Assembly (NCBI RefSeq): GCF_016793225.1
Contig: NZ_JAEUMN010000186.1
Span: 1 to 64,000 of the forward strand
DNA: 64,000 nt
Origin: Phenylobacterium sp.
GTDB lineage: Bacteria > Pseudomonadota > Alphaproteobacteria > Caulobacterales > Caulobacteraceae
Direction of reading: 5' to 3'
Below are positions 57,423 to 64,000 of this stretch, in pieces; positions within the stretch are counted from its first letter, which is position 1, and every line of letters starts with the position of its first letter. The notes beneath the pieces are model-generated. The model was not told the origin of the DNA. It ran no database searches and saw nothing but the letters and a program-made list of their open reading frames with translations. Position numbers and translations under genes: made by a program.

Positions 57423-58759
57423 GGCCGGCGGCGGCGATCCTGGCGCTGGCGGCCTTCGCCGGGGCCGCCCGGGCCGACCCCTGCGCGCCGCAGCAGATCC
57501 GCTGGCTAGAGGACTGCAGCGCGCTCGCCGGCCAGCCGCTGACCGGCGTCGACCGCCTGCGCTATCTGGCGGCGGGCGAGGGCTGGGTGACGATGGGCGG
57601 AGAGGCCCGCGTGCGGATCGAGCGCATCGACCCCGCCGACCTGGGCGCCGCGGGCGGGCCCAGCTTCCTGCAGGTGGGGCGCCGCGCCATGCTGCACGCC
57701 GACTACCACCTGAGCCCGGACGGCCCCCGCGTCTTCGGGCAGGTGATGGCCCTGGGTCAGGATGGACGCAAACCCGGCCCCAGGGCGCAGGACGAGGACC
57801 GCTTCGACATCGCCCAGCTGTTCGTCGAGGCGCCGGCGCGGCTGGGCCCGGCCACGCTGCGGCTGCGGTATGGCCGCCAGGAGGTCGACCTCCGCAACCG
57901 CCTCGTGAACACCCGCGACGGTGTCACCGTGCGCCGGACCTTCCAGGGACCGCTGGCGACGCTGGCGGTGGGCGGCGCGACCCTCACCGCCTTCCGCCTG
58001 CACCCCACCGCGCCCCGGCGGGGCGTTCTCGACGATCGCGCCGACCGGAACGAGACCTTCGAGGGCGTGACCCTCGACGGGCCCGCTCCCCTTGCAGGTC
58101 AGGCCGGGCTCTTCCTGTTCGAACGGCGGCGTCCGGCCACGCGCTGGCTGTCGTCGAACGCGGCCGAGCGGCGCATGAGCGGCGGGCTCCGATACGCCGC
58201 CGAGACCGAGACCTGGTCGCTGGAGGCCCAGGCGACGGCCCAGTGGGGGGACGCGGGCGCGCAGAGCATCCGCGCCTTCGGCCTCACCGCCGACGCGGCC
58301 TGGCGGGTCGACGCGCGCCACGACGTGAAGGTCGGGCCCGTGATGGCCTATGCCAGCGGCGACGGCCGGCCGGGCGACCGCCGCCTCGGGACCTTCGATC
58401 CCACCTACCCCAGCAACAACGGCGTCACCGACGCGCCCTTCCTGTTCCAGACCAACTACCTCGCGCTCGGCGGGGACGGGTCCTTCCAGGTGGGCCCGGC
58501 CGAGCTGGGGCTGGCCGGCTTCCGGATCACGCGCGCCTCGACGGGCGACGCGGTCTATGCCCAGGGCCGACCCGTGGCCGGCCTCTCCGGCGGCGGCCGC
58601 GCCACCGCCCGGCTCGTCCAGCTGCGCGCCCGCATCCGGCCGACGCCGCATCTGGAGGCGTATCTCTCGGTCACCCACGCCTGGGTGGGCGACACCGTGC
58701 GCGCGGCCGGCGGCCGCAACGCGACCTACGCCCGCGGACAGTTCACCGCCTACTTCTGA
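57419..58759 (+). CDS. Alginate-export-type outer-membrane porin
   Basis: A 446-residue barrel protein of the alginate_exp family. TTG start at 57419 in TTGA overlap, signal peptide MRPAAAILALAAFAGAARA, LRYGRQEV motif, AERRMSGGLRY and C-terminal aromatic YF. Probably a passive pore for small solutes, serving the amidohydrolase before it. Confidence 0.82.
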   Translation: MRPAAAILALAAFAGAARADPCAPQQIRWLEDCSALAGQPLTGVDRLRYLAAGEGWVTMGGEARVRIERIDPADLGAAGGPSFLQVGRRAMLHADYHLSPDGPRVFGQVMALGQDGRKPGPRAQDEDRFDIAQLFVEAPARLGPATLRLRYGRQEVDLRNRLVNTRDGVTVRRTFQGPLATLAVGGATLTAFRLHPTAPRRGVLDDRADRNETFEGVTLDGPAPLAGQAGLFLFERRRPATRWLSSNAAERRMSGGLRYAAETETWSLEAQATAQWGDAGAQSIRAFGLTADAAWRVDARHDVKVGPVMAYASGDGRPGDRRLGTFDPTYPSNNGVTDAPFLFQTNYLALGGDGSFQVGPAELGLAGFRITRASTGDAVYAQGRPVAGLSGGGRATARLVQLRARIRPTPHLEAYLSVTHAWVGDTVRAAGGRNATYARGQFTAYF

Positions 58760-58762
58760 GGC

Positions 58763-59851
58763 TCAGTGGAATCCCAGCGCCTCGCGCACGGCGGGGTGGA
58801 CGATGCGGCCGTCCACCACGTTCAGCCCGGCGGCCAGATGCGGATCGTCGCAGGTGGCCTGGCGCCATCCCTTGTCGGCGAGCGCCGCCACGAAAGGCGC
58901 GGTGGCCGCCGTGAGCGCCTGGGTCGACGTCAGGGGCGCGGCGCCCGGCATGTTGGCGACGCAGTAGTGCAGGACGCCGTCCACCTCGAAGGTCGGCTCC
59001 ACATGCGTCGTCGGCCGCGAGGTCTCGAAGCAGCCGCCCTGGTCGATCGCCACGTCCACGAGCACCGAGCCCTTTCGCATCCGGCCCACGTCGGCGCGGC
59101 TCACCAGCCGGGGCGCCGCGGCGCCGGGCGCCAGGACGCAGCCGATCACCAGGTCGGCCCCGGCCACGGCGTCGGCGATGGCCGCCGGCGTGGCCACGCG
59201 GGTCGACACGCGCCCGCCGAAGTGGGCGTGCAGCGCATCCAGGCGCGGGATCGAGATGTCGAACACGGTGACCCGCGCGCCCAGGCCCAGCGCGACCTCG
59301 GCCGCGTGCAGGCCCGAGACGCCGCCGCCCAGGGTGATCACCTCCCCCGGCGGCGTGCCCGGGACGCCGCCCAGCAGCAGACCCCGCCCGCCCGCCGGAC
59401 TGAGCAGGCAGGCCGCCCCGACCTGCGCCGCCATCCGGCCCGCGACCTTGCTCATCGGCGCCAGCAGCGGCAGGCCGCCGCCGGCGGCTGTGACCGTCTC
59501 ATAGGCGATGCAGACGGCGCCCGACTCCATCAGTCCCCGCGCCTGCGCCGGATCGGGGGCGAGGTGAAGATAGGTGAACAGCACGTGGCGCGGCGCGAGG
59601 CGGGCGATCTCCGCCGGCTGCGGCTCCTTGACCTTCACGATCAGGTCTGAGGTCTCGAACAGGGCGTCGGCGTCCGGCACGATGGTCGCGCCCGCGGCCG
59701 CGTAGGCCTGGTCGCTCAGGCCGATCCCGGCGCCCGCGCCGGCCTCGACGAAGACCTGGTGGCCCCGCGACACGAGCAGGTGCGCGACCTCGGGCGTCAG
59801 GCCCACGCGCGCCTCGGCCACCTTGACCTCCTTCGGCGTCCCGATGCGCAT
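58763..59851 (-). CDS. ald: Alanine dehydrogenase
   Basis: A 362-residue NAD-dependent alanine dehydrogenase. Substrate residues fall at the same numbers as in the Mycobacterium enzyme: Arg15 (EARVGLTP), Lys75 (KVKEPQP), His96 (YLHLAP) and Asp270 (VAIDQGG). NAD site GGGVSGLHAA. Deaminates alanine to pyruvate, fitting the neighbouring alanine-forming transaminase. Stops three bases from the porin, tail to tail. Start at ATG 59851. Confidence 0.9.
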   Translation of the reverse strand: MRIGTPKEVKVAEARVGLTPEVAHLLVSRGHQVFVEAGAGAGIGLSDQAYAAAGATIVPDADALFETSDLIVKVKEPQPAEIARLAPRHVLFTYLHLAPDPAQARGLMESGAVCIAYETVTAAGGGLPLLAPMSKVAGRMAAQVGAACLLSPAGGRGLLLGGVPGTPPGEVITLGGGVSGLHAAEVALGLGARVTVFDISIPRLDALHAHFGGRVSTRVATPAAIADAVAGADLVIGCVLAPGAAAPRLVSRADVGRMRKGSVLVDVAIDQGGCFETSRPTTHVEPTFEVDGVLHYCVANMPGAAPLTSTQALTAATAPFVAALADKGWRQATCDDPHLAAGLNVVDGRIVHPAVREALGFH

Positions 59852-59867
59852 GTCCGCCGTCTCCCGT

Positions 59868-61316
59868 TCAGTTGGCGGGCTCGGCCAGCCCGGCGTAGGC
59901 GACGGCGAAGACCAGTCCATGCTTGGCCGCCGCCCACAGGCCGTCGATCGGCGCGCTCGCCGTCGGATCGTGATTGCGGGTCTTGCGCCGCACCTCCGAC
60001 TTCAGGGGCTCGCCGCGCTCGGCCTTGATGTCGAAGCGGCCGTCCCCGTAGTCGATCACGTTCCCGCGCAGCGAGAAGGCCGGCATGCCGTTCCGGTAGG
60101 CGCGTGCGCAGTCCCCGCAGCCGCCGATGGGGTTCACCGCGCCCACATTGCCGTAGAGGACGTTCGAGGCGGCCACCGCCATCCGCGCCGGCGCGTTGTT
60201 CACCGCGTCGAAGCCGGGCAGGCCGCCCTCCAGGCCGTTCTTGCTGTTGATGGCGTAGTGGACGGTGCAGCCCGCCTTCGCGCACTCCTCCTTCGCAATC
60301 CGCTGGATCTGATCGTGCACGCGCCACAGGTCGGCCTCGCGGAGCGCATGCAGGTTGAAGCGGATCGAAGCCTCGGTGGCGGTCTGGTTGAGGGTCTCGC
60401 CCGCGGCGATCTGCGCCATGTTCATCATGACGAGGTCCTTCGGCCGCCCGGCGGACGTGCGCTCGGAACTGGACGCCCGCGGATCGCGCACCTCGGCGCT
60501 GAGGCGCGCGATGATCGGCCCCAGGGCGTCCACCGCGTGCTTGCCCCACTCGCTGCGGTCCAGCGGCACGAAGATGCGCAGCTGCGAGCGGTGGCGCACC
60601 TCCACGCTGCCGGTGCTGACCCCCGCCCCGCCGCCGCCGTGGAGCTGCATCAGGATGTCGCCGCGCTTCCAGTCGAAGTTGTGCGGGTAGTTGGAGCTGA
60701 CGAACAGGCCCGCCCCGTTGCTCGCGTTGTCCTTCAGCGGCTCCTCGCCGGTGAAGAAGGCGAACCAGACGTCGCCCTTCGTGCGGATGTCGCCGGCGTT
60801 CATGGCCCGCAGGATCGTCAGCACCTGGGTCACGCCGGCCAGGTCGTCGCCCGCCGCCGGGCACCACATCCGGCCGTCCGCCACGAAGGCCTCGATCGGC
60901 TGCTCCTTGGGCCAGCCCTGGGCGTTGTCGTCGAAGTGGGCGTTCAGCACCACGGTCGGTCCGCCGCCCTCCCCCCGCCGGATGCCCATGACGTTGCGCT
61001 GGTCGTCGATGAAGACGTTCTCGAGGCCGTAGATCCGCAGCAGCTTCCAGATCAGCCGCGCACGGAAGATCTCGTCGCCCGACGGCCCGTGCGCGTTGCA
61101 CAGGCTCATCCACTCGCGGATGGTCTCCTCGTCCGAGGCGTTCACGTAGTCGAGCGCCTTCTTCATCTGGGGCGCGGCCAGGACCTTGCGGACGACGGCC
61201 TCCTCCTGGGGGACCTTGAGCACGATCTCGCCCGGCTCGAACTGGGCCTGCGCCGGCGCGGCCGCCACCGTCGCGGCGAGCACGCTTCCCATCAGCCGTC
61301 CCAGCCAGCGTCCCAT
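59868..61316 (-). CDS. Exported M20-family metallopeptidase
   Basis: A 482-residue zinc peptidase-like protein. Signal peptide 1-25 (ending AQAQ). NAHFDDNAQGW and AAGDDLAGVTQ hold metal ligands, FFTGEEPLKD has the catalytic Glu pair, and TATEASIRFNLHAL is from the dimerisation domain. Probably a di- or tripeptidase or deacylase in the periplasm. GGGGAGG precedes the ATG; an in-frame ATG further upstream has none. Upstream of ald on the same strand, 16 bp apart. Confidence 0.85.
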   Translation of the reverse strand: MGRWLGRLMGSVLAATVAAAPAQAQFEPGEIVLKVPQEEAVVRKVLAAPQMKKALDYVNASDEETIREWMSLCNAHGPSGDEIFRARLIWKLLRIYGLENVFIDDQRNVMGIRRGEGGGPTVVLNAHFDDNAQGWPKEQPIEAFVADGRMWCPAAGDDLAGVTQVLTILRAMNAGDIRTKGDVWFAFFTGEEPLKDNASNGAGLFVSSNYPHNFDWKRGDILMQLHGGGGAGVSTGSVEVRHRSQLRIFVPLDRSEWGKHAVDALGPIIARLSAEVRDPRASSSERTSAGRPKDLVMMNMAQIAAGETLNQTATEASIRFNLHALREADLWRVHDQIQRIAKEECAKAGCTVHYAINSKNGLEGGLPGFDAVNNAPARMAVAASNVLYGNVGAVNPIGGCGDCARAYRNGMPAFSLRGNVIDYGDGRFDIKAERGEPLKSEVRRKTRNHDPTASAPIDGLWAAAKHGLVFAVAYAGLAEPAN

Positions 61317-61445
61317 GCCGTCCTCCCCGCTCGGCGCAAGACTTTCATGGCCTGAAGCCCTGGCGGCGGTGCGAAAGCCGCGCCTGTGGTGCATGCGCGG
61401 CGACGGTCGACGCCCGCGTTCGGGACCGTGGGGCGCCCCGCGAAC

Positions 61446-61782
61446 CTAGCGCCTGACCACGAGGTAGTGGACCACCGGCTTCGGCTGGCTCTGACGACGC
61501 TGGAGCGGGATCAGAACGTCGCGCCGGGCGGCCACGGCGCGGCTCAGGGACGTGGGCGGCTGCATGAAGGCGTCCCCCTGCGGCGTCGGCGCCCGACCCT
61601 GCCAGGTTCCCCACCGTGAGATTGTAGGCGCCTGACACGAGCGTGGCGGCGTCGGCGCTGCTCGAGACGACAAGCTGCGCGTGCGCGGTCAGCGGCGCGG
61701 CGGAGACGCCCGCGAGGAGGGCGAGCAGCAGGGCCTTGCGCGAGGACGCAGGATGGACGGGACGCGGCGTAAGGTCGGACAA
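61446..61782 (-). pseudogene. Small exported protein gene with apparent frameshift
   Basis: The 5' frame gives a signal peptide (ALLLALLAGVSAAPLTAHA) and the start of a mature protein (QLVVSSSADAATLVSGAYN). After GSGADAAG the coding signal moves to another frame, GDAFMQPPTSLSRAVAARRD ... HYLVVRR, ending at 61446. Third-position GC is high in both parts. Removing one G from the five-G run near 61575 joins them into a protein of about 112 residues. Start uncertain (TTG 61782 or 61794). Real pseudogene or sequencing error cannot be told here. Not recognised. Confidence 0.6.
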
Positions 61783-61794
61783 GATGGCCCCCAA

Positions 61795-61983
61795 TTTCCC
61801 AAGCAGATCGGCCTGCTTCTGGGGCTCGGGAGCCGTAACGTCGAGATTTCCGAAATCCGAAAACCATATACTTTGGTATAGTTATCTCGTTAATTCGCGA
61901 GATTAGCACCGCCGATACTGGAGAAACGGCGCCCATTCTGGGTTCGCCTCGGCGAACTCCCGTCCCTCCCGACATCCGCCCAC
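61795..61983. other. AT-rich leader without a gene
   Basis: Contains ATCTCG/CGAGAT (61884-61903), a 6-bp-arm inverted repeat, and TATACTTTGGTATAG-like sequence (61867-61881). Probably the promoter of the minus-strand small gene; -10-like TATACC lies on that strand. No gene seen. Confidence 0.4.
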
Positions 61984-62395
61984 GGCTGTCATCCCGGTTT
62001 CGCCGCAACGCGCCGGTTGTGGAGACGGCCCGCAGGCGGCGCCGCCGCGCCTCAGCACCCCCTCTCGCTCCGCGAGCTCCGCCCCTTCCCCACAGCTGTC
62101 CTCCCGGTTTCGCCGCAGGCGAAGACCGGGACCCATACGCGCCCGATGGCGGTGGCGGCCCGCAGCGGCGCCGCTGCGCCTCAGGACCCCCTCTCGCTCC
62201 GCGAGCTCCCCCAGCGGGGGAGCATCAGTTACCCGGTCCTCACGGCTGTCATCCCGGTTTCGCCGCAGGCGAAAACCGGGACCCATACGCGCCCGATGGC
62301 CGCGACGGCCCGCAGCGGCGCCGCCGCGCCCTATCCGGACCCGCGGAGTCTTCCGCTGCGCGGAAACCGGGATGACAGGGGGCTCTCGCTTCGGG
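61984..62395. repeat. Block of degenerate GC-rich repeats
   Basis: Three copies of CTGTC(A/C)TCCCGGTTTCGCCGC begin at 61986, 62096 and 62246; two have the hairpin partner GGCGAA(A/G)ACCGGGACCC. They alternate with CTCTCGCTCCGCGAGCTCC (62062, 62191). An inverted copy of the core (AAACCGGGATGACAG) ends the block near 62365. Spacing is irregular (110 and 150 bp), so it is not a CRISPR array. No gene lies here. Confidence 0.75.
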
Positions 62396-62400
62396 CGCGC

Positions 62401-62658
62401 TCAGGCCGCCAGCAGCGGGTCCAGCTTGCCGGCGCGTTCGAGGGCCATCATGTCGTCGCAGCCGCCGATGTGCCGGTCGCCGATGAAGATCTGCGGATAG
62501 GTCGCCCGGCCGCCCGAGCGTTGGAGCATCTCCTGGCGCTTGTCGGGGTCGAACGCCGCCGAGATCTCGGTGAACGTGACGCCCTTCTGCTCCAGCAGGT
62601 CAACCGCGCGGATGCAGTAGGGGCAGAAGGGCTTGGTGTAGATGGTGACCTGGGTCAT
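62401..62658 (-). CDS. grxC: Glutaredoxin 3
   Basis: An 85-residue glutaredoxin with active site Cys12-Pro-Tyr-Cys15, the cis-Pro in RATYPQIFIGD and glutathione-binding GGCDDMMAL. Reduces disulfides and glutathione mixed disulfides in the cytoplasm. Standard length. 28 bp after comF, same strand. Confidence 0.95.
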   Translation of the reverse strand: MTQVTIYTKPFCPYCIRAVDLLEQKGVTFTEISAAFDPDKRQEMLQRSGGRATYPQIFIGDRHIGGCDDMMALERAGKLDPLLAA

Positions 62659-62686
62659 CTCGCTCGCAGCCGTCGTCGTTTCGCCG

Positions 62687-63460
62687 TCATATAGTGAGTC
62701 CTTGCGGCGCTTGGACCCTCGCCACCACCGCCAGGTCCACGCGGGCGGCCCCGGCGGCCTTCAACGCCCGCGCACAGCCCTCCGCGGTGGCGCCCGTGGT
62801 CAACACGTCATCGACCAGAAGGATGCGCAGGCCCTCCACCTGTCGGCGGCGGACCTCGGGCGTCTCGAAGGCGCCGGCCACGTTGCGCCGGCGGCCCGTC
62901 CCGGACTTGCCGCCCTGGGTCTGGGTGCGGCGGCGGCGCACGAGCGCGTCGGGCAGGTAGGGCGTCCCGGTCAGCCGGGCGAGCGGCCGGGCGATCTCGG
63001 CGGCCTGGTTGTAGCGCCGGGACAGGAGGCGCAGGGGGTGCAGCGGCACGGGCACGATGGCGTCCGCCGGCTCGATCAGGTCGCGGGCGGCGCGGCTGAG
63101 CCAGCGGGCGAGCATGGGCGCCAGATCGAGGCGGTCGGCGTGCTTCAGCTGCAGGATGGGATCGCGCGAGGTCTCGTCGTAGAGGCACGCGGCCCGGGCG
63201 GCGTCGAAGGCGCGGGGCTTGGCCAGGCAGGCCGGGCAGCGCACGCCGGAGTCGAACGCGAACGGCGCCCCGCAGCCGTCGCAGACGGGGCCGTCCAGGA
63301 AGCGGATGCGGCTCCAGGCGTCGGCCGAGAAGCCCCCCGCCAGCGGGCGCGGCCCGCCGTCCAGCGCCTGGGGCGGGAACAGCATGTCGAGCGCGCCGCG
63401 CCACGCCGCCTGAACGCGGGGCTTCCATGTCGCGGCGAAATCGTCTCTCTCGGCGTCCAA
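62687..63460 (-). CDS. comF: ComF-family phosphoribosyltransferase-like protein
   Basis: A 257-residue ComF protein: zinc-ribbon CDGCGAPFAFDSGVRCPAC, LKHADRLDLAPMLARW, and the PRPP-binding loop ILLVDDVLTTGAT. Linked to DNA uptake in naturally competent bacteria; role in others unclear. The TTG start at 63460 is adjacent to and shares one base with the ATG of the divergent methyltransferase gene; an internal start is possible. Confidence 0.88.
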   Translation of the reverse strand: MDAERDDFAATWKPRVQAAWRGALDMLFPPQALDGGPRPLAGGFSADAWSRIRFLDGPVCDGCGAPFAFDSGVRCPACLAKPRAFDAARAACLYDETSRDPILQLKHADRLDLAPMLARWLSRAARDLIEPADAIVPVPLHPLRLLSRRYNQAAEIARPLARLTGTPYLPDALVRRRRTQTQGGKSGTGRRRNVAGAFETPEVRRRQVEGLRILLVDDVLTTGATAEGCARALKAAGAARVDLAVVARVQAPQGLTI

Positions 63461-64000
63461 TGCCGGCCCCGCCTCCAGCCACGCCCCCGAGGCTCTTCGA
63501 TCGCGAGCTTCACCGCAAGCGCCTGGACCGGGCGGCGGGCGGCTTCGGCGCGGCCGACTTCCTGCACCGGCGGGCCGCGACCGACATCGCCGAGCGCCTG
63601 GCCCCCATCCTGAAGACCTTCCCCCGGGCGGCCGAGCTCTCGGCCCGGGGCGGCGCCTTCGCCGAGGCCCTGGCCCAGGAGGCGCCGGGCAAGGTGGGGA
63701 TGCTGATCGAGGCCGACCTGTCGCCCCGGATGCTCGCCGGCCGGCCGGGGCCGCGCCTGGTCGCCGACGACGAGCGCCTGCCGTTCGCCGACGCCAGCCT
63801 GGACCTGATCGTCTCGACGCTGGGGCTTCACTGGACCAACGACGTGGTCGGCGCGCTGATCCAGGCGCGCCGCGCGCTGAGACCGGACGGCCTGTTCATC
63901 GCCGCCCTGCTGGGCGGGGTGACGCTGACCGAGCTGCGCCAGTCGCTGGTGGCCGCCGAGGCCGAGATCCTGGGCGGCGCGGGCAGCCGCGTCTCGCCCT
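63460..64000 (+). CDS. NDUFAF5-like SAM-dependent methyltransferase-fold protein (partial)
   Basis: The first 180 residues of a class I methyltransferase-fold protein. RLFDRELHRKRLDRAA at the start and LPFADASLDLIVSTLGLHWTNDV and LFIAALLGG in the core resemble mitochondrial NDUFAF5, the arginine hydroxylase that modifies a complex I subunit. The alphaproteobacterial version may do likewise (inference). The frame is open at the window end. Confidence 0.82.
   Translation, partial: MPAPPPATPPRLFDRELHRKRLDRAAGGFGAADFLHRRAATDIAERLAPILKTFPRAAELSARGGAFAEALAQEAPGKVGMLIEADLSPRMLAGRPGPRLVADDERLPFADASLDLIVSTLGLHWTNDVVGALIQARRALRPDGLFIAALLGGVTLTELRQSLVAAEAEILGGAGSRVSP

Noticed and set aside
61984..62395. 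CRISPR array
   Set aside because: Only three unequal repeats, uneven spacing, repeats form long hairpins, and no cas genes are near.

Overview
The window is high-GC, densely packed DNA that I read as an alphaproteobacterium of the Caulobacterales (Caulobacter/Phenylobacterium type). The pointers are: a chemotaxis operon whose gene order (mcp-cheX-cheY-cheA-cheW-cheR-cheB-cheY-cheD-cheU-cheY-cheE) is, from memory, that of the major Caulobacter crescentus che cluster; large TonB-dependent receptors heading catabolic operons; a XylB-like sugar dehydrogenase; frequent GTG/TTG starts; and short GC-rich inverted repeats between genes. I saw no rRNA, tRNA, CRISPR array, insertion sequence or phage gene.

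Region 1 (1-10.2 kb): a five-gene minus-strand operon (TonB receptor, PLP-dependent decarboxylase/lyase, class III aminotransferase, Tat-exported sulfatase, DUF3604 protein) is divergent from a TetR-type regulator followed by an amino-acid/amine permease. Two copies of the motif ACCNGGTAACA, one in front of the receptor and one in front of the permease, are candidate operators. Region 2 (10.2-23.4 kb): a galactose locus. It holds an aldose 1-epimerase and a GH1-like glycosidase, a tightly coupled operon for oxidative galactose breakdown (IlvD/Edd-type dehydratase, SDR dehydrogenase, DgoK kinase, DgoA aldolase), a glycosidase-RmlD fusion, GalE, and a glycosyltransferase-UDP-galactopyranose mutase fusion. 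Catabolism of galactose and production of UDP-galactofuranose therefore sit side by side.

Region 3 (23.4-30.4 kb): signalling. It has a FixL-like kinase with a conserved heme-PAS signature and its FixJ partner, a candidate FixJ box in the divergent promoter, two stand-alone receiver proteins, a MarR regulator, a second FixJ-like regulator behind a perfect palindrome, and a hybrid PAS kinase. Region 4 (30.4-39.7 kb): the che operon of twelve translationally coupled genes, headed by a soluble globin-coupled chemoreceptor that ends in a CheR/CheB tether-like pentapeptide.

Region 5 (40.2-61.3 kb): peptide and amino-acid scavenging. It has a GPH-family symporter, two tandem exported AbgB-like amidohydrolases, a LysR regulator, an omega-amino acid:pyruvate aminotransferase with permease, a YtcJ-like amidohydrolase, a TonB receptor, an N-acyl-D-amino-acid deacylase, a second YtcJ-like enzyme, an alginate-export-type porin, alanine dehydrogenase and an exported M20 peptidase. 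Two identical palindromes with T-N11-A geometry look like operators of the LysR protein. The second TonB receptor is preceded by a six-codon reading frame that runs into a strong hairpin.

Region 6 (61.3-64 kb): a small exported protein gene that appears frameshifted in a G run, a block of degenerate GC-rich repeats, and housekeeping genes grxC, comF and an NDUFAF5-like methyltransferase cut off by the window end.
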